Origin: Conus ventricosus
Taxonomy: Eukaryota > Mollusca > Gastropoda > Neogastropoda > Conidae
DNA length: 64,000 nucleotides
Direction: 5' to 3'
Assembly: GCA_018398815.1 (NCBI GenBank)
Contig: CM031611.1
Coordinates: forward strand, 48,592,301 to 48,656,300
In this document: positions 35,582 to 46,700 of the stretch, one piece after another
Position numbering within the stretch: the stretch's first letter is position 1
Layout of the letters: each line of letters opens with the position of its first letter
Made by a program: the position numbers and the translations under genes
Notes under the pieces: generated by a model
What the model was told of the DNA's origin: nothing
The model's database searches: none
What the model saw: only the letters and a program-made list of their open reading frames with translations

Positions 35582-36683
35582 CATGGCTGCCTACCGTCCC
35601 GGAGTATCCGTATTTGTCCCCCGAAATAATGAAATCATGCAGCCTGTCCCTGGAATCCACTTTTTTATTCTATGTCCCGCGAAAAAAAAAATCGGGAGAA
35701 AAAAACAACAACAACAAAACGAAGTCGAGTTCGTCAGCTGATCACCGACTGACCGACTTCGGTCATGGCCATCCTGACCAAATCCGTCGGAAAGACCCGA
35801 ACTGACCAGTGCGCATGCGCATACACTGTCTTCCCGAGTTTTGAAAGCGAGAAAAATGGACGCGAAACACGAAAGCGTAAAAATGCCGACGGCGATCTCG
35901 ACTATGGGGCTTCTCTCAAGAAGAAGAAACGTCGGCAGACATTCCTGTCAAAATATACGGAAACCTGGCCGTTCATCAAGCGTGGCAAGATCGAGGGTTA
36001 AATCCAATTTTAGCGGCGCAAAACATTTGAGCGTTAAATCCTATTTTAGGGTTAGGGTTAGTCAGCCAAATAAACGAGGGTACATTTACTATTTGTATTT
36101 GTTGATACCGGATACTTTTGGTTACTTTCGGTTTCCGTTTGGCACGCAAGTTTATCGCGCATCGGGGCTCAAATGTTTTGCGCCGCTTACGCGTCTTGTG
36201 AAATTTGTGCGTGTGAGTTCTCCATCGGATCTGGAGGTAGGGATGAAATAACCCGTCATGTCGCCACTGAAAAGCACAAGAACACAAAAATCCGTGAGAG
36301 CGAGAAATCTTGTAACATTAGCGGATTCTTTCAGCGCGCTCAGACGTCAACCAGTCAGGAAACTTTTGACGTCATAAGAGCTGAAACGATGATGGTTGAC
36401 ATTGCAGCTGAACTGAATTTGCCCATGGCTGCGCTGGACAAGCTAAAACAGATGCGTTAAATTGATGTTTCCTGACTCGGACATCGCAAAGAAGTTTCAG
36501 TGCGCTAGAAGCAAAGTAGCATTGTAGAAGTTGTACACAGTGTAAATAAAGGTAAGCTTTCACTTTAATGTTGATGTGGTTGTGATATGTGCTACCGCTG
36601 CATGTGTCCCTGGAAATCAGTCAGTGTCCCTGGTTTTGAAAAAGTATGTCCCTGAAAGAGGCGGAAGGGGGTAGGCAGCCCTG
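35582..36683 (+). mobile_element. hAT-type transposon, related to the one in intron 8
   Basis: Ends CATGGCTGCCTACC and GGTAGGCAGCCCTG, flanked by CTGGTA (35576-35581 and 36684-36689). Carries finger-like coding sequence (CEICACEFSIGSGG and ITRHVATEKHK) in the same arrangement as the 13.3 kb element, but the two differ in terminal sequence. The transposase core is missing. Confidence 0.7.
36173..36460 (+). pseudogene. hAT transposase N-terminal finger remnant
   Basis: About 95 codons with C-x2-C and H-x4-H ligands, GFFQRAQTS, and the helix IAAELNLPMAALDKLK that also follows the finger at 14020-14060. The preceding YLQRF-like segment (FLSKYTETWPFIKRG) is in another frame at about 35940-35990. 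Ends at TAA, with no RNase H-like domain. Confidence 0.6.
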
Positions 36684-36999
36684 CTGGTATTTCTGCGCGT
36701 TTCCATAACTGACCAAACAACAGACATGGGCAGCAGGATCTTTAACTTGCTTATCTTTTGTGTGTGAGAGGCACTTAGCGGCTGGCAGATCAGCACATAA
36801 TGTCTTCAGGGTACAAGATCAAAGTCTACTTTATTTAGCACCCGTCAGGGCCTGGAATCTCCAGCCTGTCTGATTGAGGCTGGGTGTTCTTAACGGTGAT
36901 GGATTGGCGCAAAATCTTTGTTGCCTGAAGATCAGCATCCATGGGTTATTGTTATCAAGTGCTTTGGATCAGCCTTTGAAGTAAGACGGCAACCGGAAG

Positions 37000-38750
37000 G
37001 AAAGCGTTCATTGCTCACAAGAGTGATCCATCACACATAGAACACAATTTTCAACAGTGCATAGCCTGAGGGCCACCACCACCACAAAGTGTACCAGTAC
37101 AAAGCAAAGAGTGACCAGATCAGTGAGATTTTTTTCGTGGCTTATCCTTGTTTACTTTTCTCCCTTATTTATATATAATTTGCATTTAGTCATCGTATTG
37201 TGTTTGTCATGGAATGTTAATAATGGGATAAGAATAATATTTTAACCGGGAATTTTTTTTTTTCTTCAATTAATGTAGCTGCACATGAGGACTGTTGTTA
37301 GTTTATGTACTTCAAAACAACACAAACGAGTTACAGTTATGATACCGTTGCCTATCTATAGTATTTTGTCAGAAAATGGTTTCAGGCTTGCATTTTGTTT
37401 CATGATTGCTAGTGTGGCCACATGGCTCTTGTTCAGTTTCAGAATTAGGGCTTTATCCCCACGGCACTTGCATCCTAAACGAACATGTGATCCATGTTGT
37501 GTTGTAAATGAAGATAAGTGAATCAAAAATTCTCCACTGTGTTAGTATATCCAACACCATTATGCGTTAGTATATTCAACAATATTGCATAACATATGTA
37601 TGCAAGTAGTTGTTTTACTTCCTTAGGACTGTTTGAATGGTGGTTCCCTTTCGTGATAAAAATTGGGGTAATTGTTTTCCCCATTTTAGAACCTTCAAGC
37701 AAAGTAGTGAAAGTTCAGTAATTGCAGTTTGGAGACTACTTTCTCCCATGGGTGATACATGCATTCGAAATAAGGTGTCATGCAGATACGTATCTTGCCG
37801 AAATTGTGGGAAGTACTTTGGAACTTTTTGTTTTAAAAATATTATTGACGAGCTTTTCCCAGTATATCCACGGTATGTATTATAACAGAGAAACAAACAA
37901 ACAAACCCATGCTTACATGCTGGTATGGTGGGGTTTTTGTTTGTTTGTGTCAGTGGCAACATTTGTGGAATGTTCGTCCTTTGTATTTTTATGATTTAAT
38001 CAAATAGTGCACGTTTTATTCATTCATTCCAATATGTTTCACTTTCAGGTTCATGAACAAGTTTTATTTGCATATGGTATGATCGGTCAGAAACCAAGTG
38101 ATACTGCTTTGAAAAAAAAAAAAGAAGAAAAAAGTCCTTTTCATACTTTCAGCCCCAAAGTAGATCATTGGGGGGAATACTGCTGTAAGGAGTTTGAAAA
38201 TCATCTTTGTGTGTTCTTTGAGATTAATACAGTGTAAAGGGGTTTAGACAATGTACATGTCATTATAAGTTTATCTGTGGTGCATAAAAGGAGACGAGAG
38301 TAATCAGTAAAGGCTCTTATTCCTATCACTGCGTCCTCCCAGGATTTGGGGGTAGAGATGGACATGATATCTGGTGTTTAAGCAAGAGAAGAAAAAAAAC
38401 ACAACCATGTTCTGGTCAGAACACAATGTTTTATTCGCAGCTAATGAAATGTGAATATTCATGAGATTCATATGTGCATGTGAATGAAAGACATGGAGTT
38501 CCAATTATACTTGTGTTAATATTTATCCTGCAAAAGTTGCCTTGTGTTTGTATGGAAGACAAAGGAGGCCGTGTGTGTGTGTGTGAAGAATGCTTCAATC
38601 AGAAGGCATTACTGCCAGGGGGTCCTGTACGCTTTGTGTAAAGATTGTTGGACAAATTTACCTTGATGGCAAGGTTGAGGGTGGGTAATTTCCATCTGAT
38701 GTATACAAAAAAATAAAAATAATTAAAAAAAAAAAAAATTCTGAAAGAGA
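37000..38750. other. Unannotated intergenic stretch
   Basis: I see no gene, RNA or recognised repeat, only AT-rich DNA with short homopolymer runs and short spurious frames. Confidence 0.4.
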
Positions 38751-38754
38751 TTCT

Positions 38755-38910
38755 TCTTCTGCGTACGCAGGCTGATACTCCTGTGGACACTCCCTGTATA
38801 GACAGGCAAGTATTAATCCCATCTGCCCAACAAAGGGTGTGGAGTTCTGTGTGCATGACCGTTTTTTATCCCGCCATTAAGGCAGCCATACTCCATTCTT
38901 GGGGAAAGAG
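38755..38910 (-). mobile_element. SINE family A, copy 2 (3' part)
   Basis: - strand, 5' truncated. Retains the terminal CTGCGTACGCAG, the TGTCTATACAGGGAGTGTCC block and the body up to the ATGGCTGCCTTAATGGCGGG motif, then diverges. A poly-A/T-rich tract (38700-38740) lies at its 3' side. Confidence 0.7.
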
Positions 38911-39174
38911 AGAGAGATGAGAATAGGGAACTGTGTGCATGCAAGCACTGTACATGAGCATGACCGCAATGGCATGTGTGTGCATCAAGTGATTGGCAGT
39001 TGACTGCTTGTTTTGTGTCAGAAATAATCAATTGTTACTCACAACAGAAAAGGTTGGTGATACAGAAAATGGATTACATGAGAACTGGTGCATGAGGACT
39101 TGTACACAAAATTTGAGCATCATCAGATGGGTTCAGGATGTAGCATGCAAGGATCATCAAATTACGATTCCATT

Positions 39175-39480
39175 CTATGGCTTATGGTAGTATAAAAAGG
39201 GCAAATCCAGGCATGTTCTTAATGAGAGATCTGTTAAACTGTGGCATAGGTCTGCACTCTCCTTAGCGCCTTCTAACTTCACTTGTCATCCAAAGTACAC
39301 TATTTTTATGTACATGGAATCATCCAGGTTGGTTTACGCATTGGAAACCTGGAAGCAACCTACAAAAATCATGTAATTCAGGTAAGAAATGGGAGCAAAT
39401 CTAATTTAGAGATAACCTGACAAAAACATTTTGGAAAATGGCCTCGGTGTAAATGGAGGGGTCTTGATTTATCTGAATTA
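39175..39480 (+). repeat. Dispersed repeat, uninterrupted copy (inverted partner at 41.14-41.88 kb)
   Basis: Matches the reverse complement of 41660-41875 and then of 41140-41215. Markers are CATCCAAAGTACACTATTTTT-like, TAATTCAGGTAAGAAATGGG and TGACAAAAACATTTTGGAAA. The join at about 39383 is an empty site for the SINE present in the other copy. Boundaries approximate. Confidence 0.65.
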
Positions 39481-39578
39481 AACTGAAGAAAAGTTTCAGA
39501 AAACCAGTCTTTAAATGTATACCTTTTCTGATGTATAAATGTAAAATGTTTTTCTTCTGACATACACCAATTTTTTCT

Positions 39579-40798
39579 TTAACCCTTACGCCGCCGCCAT
39601 CGCATTTCTGCGACAACATGGCTCACCACCGACGTCGCCGAAATGCAACCAACTACCCTCACTCTCCAAGTTCATGAGATAGAAAGCCAGCAATAAACGT
39701 CATAGTTGGGGGATGACCTGACCTGTGCTCACAGCCATTTGCTTCGTCAGAATGCTGTTAAGCATGTTTATCAATTTTACTCCGATTGTTTTTCCATTCA
39801 CTATGATGTCACAACCAAGCACTTCATGTACTCGACCTCGTCGTACATTTACCACAGATCAGGTGCTGGAAATATTGAATAGACGGTCAGTTGATCCTGA
39901 TTCAGAATAAAGAAAACCCAGATAGTGACCAGGAAACATTATGGGATAGCGAGAGCTTGATCGAATTACTGCAAAGTGAGGCGTTGGACGCATGTCAAGT
40001 GGTGGGGAACGAGAGATCAGATCAAACAGAAGCTGGCTCAGCGTGCCCAGTGCTTTGGCGTTGAGCCAGTTAGCAGTGACTGTGTGTGAAAGGGTGAGCA
40101 AGACGAATAGCTAAGACTAGAAAAAGGCAATGAACTTCAAACACAGCTGGCTTGTAGGTCAAGGTTGAAGGGGGCGTGGCTGACTGACACGTGTCAGAGG
40201 TGAGCAGCAGAGGTGTGTTTGAGTGGGAATTATGATCAGCTTGAATGGCTCTCCAGGTTCCAGAGACCAACAGGCAAGTGAATGACTTTTTCATAAAAAA
40301 AAAATTGCTTTCAACAGTGACAGTGAAGGTGGGGGGGGTGTATGTGTGTTATCTTTTTCTTTCTTTCATGTGTATTAGTTAGGCATAAGAATGTGTGTGT
40401 GTTCCCTGCTTTTGGAGTAGTTGGATTTATGGCTGTTTATTCCATTTTTCTGTTGGATATAGCATACTTTCTGGTCTTCATTTGTGAGTGGAGTATTTTT
40501 GCTCCCTTGTTGAGAGTTTGTTGGCATGCTTGCTTTTTTTTACATCGAGAAGAAAGATAACATTCATTTTTTTTTTTTTTTGCCTTTTTTTTACACTTGA
40601 AATTGTTGATCGACCATTACTAACATGTTATAATAAAGATGCAGTGCATCTCCTCCATTTTACAAAAAAATAGCATGAGAATTGGTTGTTTAGTTCCAGA
40701 GGTGTCCGCGTTTCACATATGCTGGTATGAAATGGGTTTTTTGGAAAAATGGCTGGTGATGAGGATTTATGCAAAACGTCTGGCAGTGAAAGGGTTAA
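39579..40798 (+). mobile_element. piggyBac-like element, internally deleted
   Basis: TTAACCCTT at the left (39579-39587) and AAGGGTTAA at the right (40790-40798). An ORF at 39725-39910 ends with PSTSCTRPRRTFTTDQVLEILNRRSVDPDSE-like sequence (broken here into its motifs TSCTRPRRTF and VLEILNRRSVD), resembling a transposase N terminus. The catalytic region is absent. The right end abuts another repeat family at about 40800. Confidence 0.65.
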
Positions 40799-41010
40799 TG
40801 GGTTTGTCGTTTAGCCACATTCCATCTTTCTAGCAAGTTCTGTGGATATCGATTCTGTACCTTTCTCATGTTGCTGACAAGAAGACAGACGAACCAATCA
40901 ACAGATGAGGGTGAAAACATAACTTCATTGGCGGAGGTAATTATCAGAAAGGTTGAGCCATGCTGCAATGTACAACCAACCATGACTGTACAACCATCCA
41001 TGACTGCAAA
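40799..41010 (+). repeat. Dispersed repeat family R2, copy 1
   Basis: Shares CCATCTTTC-AGCAAGTTC, GATTCTGTA, GGGTGAAAACATAAC-TC, GGCGGAGGTAAT-ATCAG and TGTACAACCA-CCATGACTG with 41870-42390. Confidence 0.55.
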
Positions 41011-41139
41011 GGTGGACAGTTCATCAGTATTATCTGCCCACATGTGTACACATCATGACCATTCTAGAGCAACATCACAGGGTGTTCTGGTCTCGCGCCC
41101 CAACTGCACTCAACTTGGTCACCTACTGGAGTTTACCCC

Positions 41140-41880
41140 TCTATTTAGATTCCAAGGTGGTTTTCCTGAAAGGTTTTTGTCAAAATAGATAATCTCTTAG
41201 ACTCCTTCCCATTTCTTCCTTCTTTTTTCTTCTGCGTACGCAGGCTGATTCCTGCGGACACTCCCTGTATAGACAGGCAAATATTAAACCTATATGCCCA
41301 ACAAAGGGAGTAGAGTTTTGTGTGTATGACCGTTTTTTATCCTGCCATTGAGACAGCCATACTCAAGCTTCGGGGAAAGTGCATGCTATGTGTAACGTGT
41401 CATCCATACCAACGGCCAAACTGGCCTTCTCTTCCAAAAGTTGGTGATGGGATTTTACGTGTGTGCAAGATGTTATGCATGCATTCACACAGAACCTTGG
41501 TTTATAGTCTCATTCGAAGGACTGTACGGGAAATGGAGTCAGAACCAACGTTTACTCTGAGGGGAAAATCCCCCTGCACCGAAACGGCTCGGCGGAGATT
41601 CAAACCCGCAACCCCAGAATTACCCGGCGCTCTACCACTGAGCTATTCTGGCCCCTATTTCTCACCTGAATTACAAGATTTCTGAAGGTTGTTACCAGGT
41701 GTCCAATGCATAAACCAACCTAGATAACACCATGTTTTTGTAAAAATAGTGTACCATGGATGACAAGTAAAGTTTGAAGACACCAAGGAGTGTGCAGATC
41801 AATGCCACAATTGAACAGTTCTCTCATTATGGACATGCCTGGATCTTCCCTTTTACTGGGATTCTCACCAAAATATAATG
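41140..41880 (-). repeat. Dispersed repeat split by a SINE
   Basis: Two halves (41140-41217 and 41652-41880) of the element whose intact copy is at 39175-39480, interrupted by the SINE at 41218-41651. Confidence 0.6.
41218..41651 (-). mobile_element. SINE family A, full-length copy
   Basis: Read on the - strand, the 5' head has a pol III A box (TAGCTCAGTGGTAGAGCG) and B box (GGTTGCGGGTTTGAATC), as in tRNA genes, a roughly 350-bp body, and the 3' motif CTGCGTACGCAG with an A/G-rich tail. Target duplications about CCCATTTCTT / CCCCTATTTCTC bracket it. The empty site at 39.38 kb supports the same limits. Confidence 0.85.
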
Positions 41881-42400
41881 GATTTGTCATTAAACCGTGT
41901 CCATCTTTCCACCAAGTTCCGTGAAAATTGATTCTGTATTTTTTGCATCATGTTGTTGACAGACAAGGCAAGGTAATGATGTTTGTCACCCAGCCAACCG
42001 CAAAGGGCCACATCAGGGCTGTCACCGCACTCAAGTCAACTCACAAGTCATTAACAAACAAACGAAACACTAATTCACACAACCATTTCAGATACGGAAT
42101 TTTTTTTTTTTAATCTTTCTTCTGTAAAATCTTACATCAGATGGAAAGCGTTGATATCTTTCAGAAATTCAAAGCACATTGGGTGGGACATCTCTGAACA
42201 AGGTTTTCACAGAGTCTGCTGTAAAATGTTCATGCCTAACATCATGCAAGTCCCAAAACACTAAAGGAATACAAACCATCCAACCAACAGACCAGGGTGA
42301 AAACGTAACCTCCTGGGCAGAGGTAATAACAGAGGTTAATCTAAGCTATACAACTCGCAATGTACAACCAGCCATGACTGCAACGTCTGTTGTCTGGTAT
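41870..42400 (+). repeat. Dispersed repeat family R2, copy 2
   Basis: Same ordered blocks as 40799-41010, but expanded by an internal piece (about 41960-42260) that contains the short module CAGCCAACCGCAAAGGGCCA, also seen at 55971-56001. A weaker third relative may lie at 56740-57020. Confidence 0.5.
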
Positions 42401-42519
42401 AGTGAGAATGTGATAAAAGATTATGTTTGAGACAGCAATTTTTCCAATCAATTGATTCAAACGTTGCTACGAAAGGTCCTAATAACATAAACCCCAAAAC
42501 GCCAATAAAACATCCTCCA

Positions 42520-42525
42520 TTTATT
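42520..42525 (-). promoter_or_regulatory. Candidate polyadenylation signal for spag7
   Basis: AATAAA on the - strand, about 435 nt after the SPAG7 stop. The position is plausible but unproven. Confidence 0.35.
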
Positions 42526-42959
42526 GAGTTCAATTCATCACAAAGTGTGTACATCATAATTCACAAAAGGAAATTTGAATAAAAAGGAGAGATGTGTTTC
42601 AAGATAAACGTCACATACTTACTAAATTTCGAAACCCTTTTAAAAAAAACTATCCACATTCCAAAAATCAATCTGACATGGACAGTTATACACAGTCTTT
42701 GAACAAAATTTCTTGAGTGTGTGTCTACACATATTAACAGATGTCTATTCACAGGTGTAATTTCAGAAACTTTTCCAGGCGCTTTTCAGACAGAACTGCA
42801 GTTTTCTTTTGGTTCCTGATCATCTCTTTCTCATTCCTGCAGATTTAGGAAAAAAACACAAATGCCTGGCACCTGTCCCTCAGCCTGCGCTCACACACAC
42901 ACACAAGGAAAAAAAAGTAGTAACAAGGAGAAGGAAAAGAACCCTAACAGTCATCATTA

Positions 42960-43154
42960 TCAGGAGGAAGGACTGGAAGCATGTGCATCTGAGGATAGTT
43001 GAGCCTCGGAGGTGGTTGCTGAAACTGCGTCTGCATCCTCGTCGTTTTCTGTCTGTGATGATGGACCTCCATCGGCTTTCAATCGTTTTTTTCGCCCGAG
43101 TTTCAGCCAGAACTTCTTCAATGGTGCGTTTATCTCGTTTGTTGTCTGCCGACA
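42960..43154 (-). CDS. spag7: spag7 exon 7 and stop
   Basis: [22 protein letters not shown], then a run of seven A (43086-43092). With six, the frame continues [19 protein letters not shown] to TGA 42962-42960. The acidic/Ser tail is longer than in mammals. CTTCAG acceptor. Confidence 0.88.
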   Translation of the reverse strand, partial: CRQTTNEINAPLKKFWLKLGRKKRLKADGGPSSQTENDEDADAVSATTSEAQLSSDAHASSPSS

Positions 43155-43749
43155 CTGAAGACAAAAGAAAAAACATGTGAACTAGAACAGGATACAACAA
43201 CAGAACTTTCTTCCACAGACAAATTACAAAGAAGAAACAGATGCATGTTCTCATGCAGACAGTGTTAAAATTCTCACCAGCTTGTCCAAACTCCATCTGT
43301 TCACGTTAATCCAGCACTGGGATAAATGGCAAATAATCAGGCCTTATTCTTTCCCATGCCTCTCACTTCTGTACTCCCGTGCCTCAAATGTCCATACACA
43401 GACAAGGTGATACTGTGCAACGAACAGTCCTGTCCCCATTCCATTCCCTCTTGCAAGCAGTATACAATCGACTGATCTCTCAAGAGAACTAAACAAATGG
43501 TGTCGGGGTTCCCCATGGCTACTGCAGTTACAGAGTCGCAAAGTCCCAATACACCAATTCTGCAGGGGTACTGTGACAGCTAGGTCAAAATTTAAAGGGT
43601 CCCTGACTCCCAGCACTCTATGTTTGAATGGTTGTGACTGTCGAGTTTCTTTCTGTTGTTTACATTCGTTTTCCTTTCATCAGAAAGCATCCAGAACATA
43701 CGTTGAATCACACCGTTAACACACTTGCCCTCTCTCTCTCTCATGTGCA

Positions 43750-43780
<31 letters not shown>

Positions 43781-46700
43781 TCACACACAAGAGGGTTAAC
43801 AAGACTTTAAAAATCTTAGCTTTTCAATAGCTTGCATAAGTAATTTATATTTTCTGTCGACATATTCTTTTAATAAATTAACACATTTCAAACAATCAGG
43901 AACTTGGACAGATGGTCTATTCTTCAGAAAGGTGGAACAGATATTTCTTTAAATTTGCATTTCAGCTCACAGCACAAAACACCATACCTTCTCGATATTC
44001 AAGCCAAATAAACAGTATTGAACAAGTCCACATTACATACGGAGTGGATTTCTTTTCGTTGTTTTTTTTTTATAGTTTTTTTTTTTTTTTTTTTTTTTGG
44101 GGGGGGGGGGGTTCAGAGCAGAAGATGAAGCTTTGCTTCCGCCAGTGCTTTCCATATCACTCATAGACTCCTTGTAATGCATGCATACAAGTCACTGGGA
44201 CGCATTAAACAGGGAGCCCTAAGTGTAGTTGGTAGTAAACAGATATGGGGAGTTTGTATTATACTCCCGGTTTGGCTAGTATACTTACCATGTCAGACCA
44301 TAGCATTCAACGGCAGTTAGTTAGCTCTGAAAGGCCGAATTTTTTGTGGCTAATGCAGTAATAAGACCATCACGTGACGCCCACCCTACTTCCGCCACAG
44401 AAGAAGCCGGTGTCAACTTCCTGTTCCTCATTCAACAAGGCCTATGCGCAAGGTAACCCAGAGAACCATAGCACTAGTGGGGAAGGTAGGGTGAGCATTA
44501 GACTGAGTCTGACATGGTAAGTATACTAGCCAAACAGGGAGTATAATACAACATCCCCATTTGGCGTCATATACTTTACCATGTCAAACCATAGCAGAAT
44601 TTAAAGGAATTGGAGGAGGGCCGAGTGCCCTAATGGTTCTTGGGGTTAGCAGTGGAATAGATATGGCTGCGTCAGCCGCAAAAGAAGTCCCTAGAACCAT
44701 CAGCCCTGGTCATGCGGATATCCCTTAAATAAAAGTTTATGACGGGATTTTCCGAACGCCAGTAGGCTGCCTCCAGGAGGTGGCGCAAGGGGACAGAGTG
44801 CTGGAACGCTGTGGAAGTGGCCAGCGCCCTGACCTCATGGGCCCAGGGAGATGAGACGGGGAGATCCTTATACGCCTGGGCGTAGGCCGATCTGACTGTC
44901 TTGGAAAGCCATCTCGAGATAGGGCTGGGAGGAGCACCTGGGGTGCAAGCGTTCCCAGTAGCCCGGAATGGAGCTAGCCGAGAGCCTTAACTCAATGCAG
45001 ATGTAACTTTCTGCCACAACCGTGACACGCTGAGACGCACTATTTTCGGTATTTTTACAAAAAATATACAGACAGAACCAAACCGAATACAACAATAAAT
45101 ATCATGTTTTTGAAAACTTCAAATCATGTTCTTTAAGAAAAAAAATACTACAGTCCTGTGCTCAGTACACACTTCACTCACCATTGGTTTGAAAAGTGTA
45201 GGCAAACAGCTATCAGCAAAAACTTTTTCTCCATGTAAGTATGGATGAAAAATCAATATGATCATAACTAGTCAACACATTGTGTAGCAAACACATAAAA
45301 ACAATGTATCTTTCACACACACAGCTGTGTGCATGGTCTAAACCTCAAACAGAGAGCTGCTGTCACATATTTGAAGAAAAAATGCAAAAATTTCATCATC
45401 ATTTGGTATGTGCAACTCACCATCGTCACTCATATCTTCTCTGTCCGATTCGGCAAGTTCGGAAAAACAGTTCGGAAAAGTTCGACAAGTTTGGAAAACA
45501 GTTCCAGTTCTTCATTTGATCGTTCTTCCATTATTCTTTCAATTACTTCTTGAAATAAGATGTTTCTGTTCGGTACGACTTGCTGACACGTCGGTGCCGA
45601 CAACATGATGAACACGGGCAGCCAGAGTTATCTCCAACTATCCCATAATATGAGCGAAAAAAGTAGAATCAAACGCGAGATATACACCAAGGGAGAGTAC
45701 CAGCTAACAGAGGAGATCCTCAGCTTTCTGTAGATACAATTGTTTCCCCTTAGACCGCACAGCTGCATGCGAAAATTCGAGTAAATCGTCAATCACCTGG
45801 TGGGCGACGTGTCTGTGCGAAGCACTAAACCCCGTCGTCGGCCAGGTGATCGACGAGGCGGCAATTTAACGAAGATGATAGGGTGAGATAGGAAGATGCC
45901 TATCTGGATATTGGAAGGGCGAGATGGGGGAACAGAGTTGTATGAGCACCAGGAGGCCCATCTTCCCATCAGAAATTAGTAGAGAGCATCAGTGCTGGCT
46001 CTGTGTGAAGCCGTCACTAATCCGTAGGTCTTGCGAGGCCCTAGCCCCAGCGGGTACGTCTAGGACAGACTGGGCTCTGTCCGTCTGTGAGGGAGGGGCA
46101 GATGCTCGCAACTGGGCTGGCATAGCAGCCATGTGAGCCGGCGGAGCATCTGAGCATGTCCCCACGAGTGCTCACTGGAGAGGGGGAACATGGGGGGGGG
46201 GGGGGGGGCTTGAGGTCCGGAAACCAGGACTGGGTTGGCCACCACAGGGTGATGAGGCTAAGCCTGGGTCTTCCCAGTCTCGCCTTCCTGATCACCTTGT
46301 GGAGGATTGTGAATGGAGGGAAGGCGTATGTTATGAGGCCAGACCAGGGAAGGGAGAGCGACCCTTGGCCTGAACACTGTTCCCCACCGAGCCGAGGGTT
46401 AGCCTGTGAGGGTCCCTTCCGCGTGTCTCGAGCAGAGGGCGATTCCCCGCACGTGGCACCAGCCGAGGAGGGCCTCTATTCGGAGAGAGAGGCTGGGGGA
46501 GCGAGCCCCCCCCCCCTTGTCGACATAACAAGGCACTGAAGTGTTGTCCGTGAACAGAACAAGTCGGTGCGAGACCTGGGGTTGGAAGCGGAGGAGGGCA
46601 AGCCTGCCCGCTTCCAACTCCAGGACATTGATGTGGAGACGGGCAGACTGTGCGTCCCACACTGTGCGTCCCACACTCCCGAGGTATGAGGGTTCTCCAA

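Noticed and set aside
36046..36062. Interstitial telomere repeat (TTAGGGTTAGGGTTAG)
   Set aside because: Under three units inside a hAT element; too short to mean anything.
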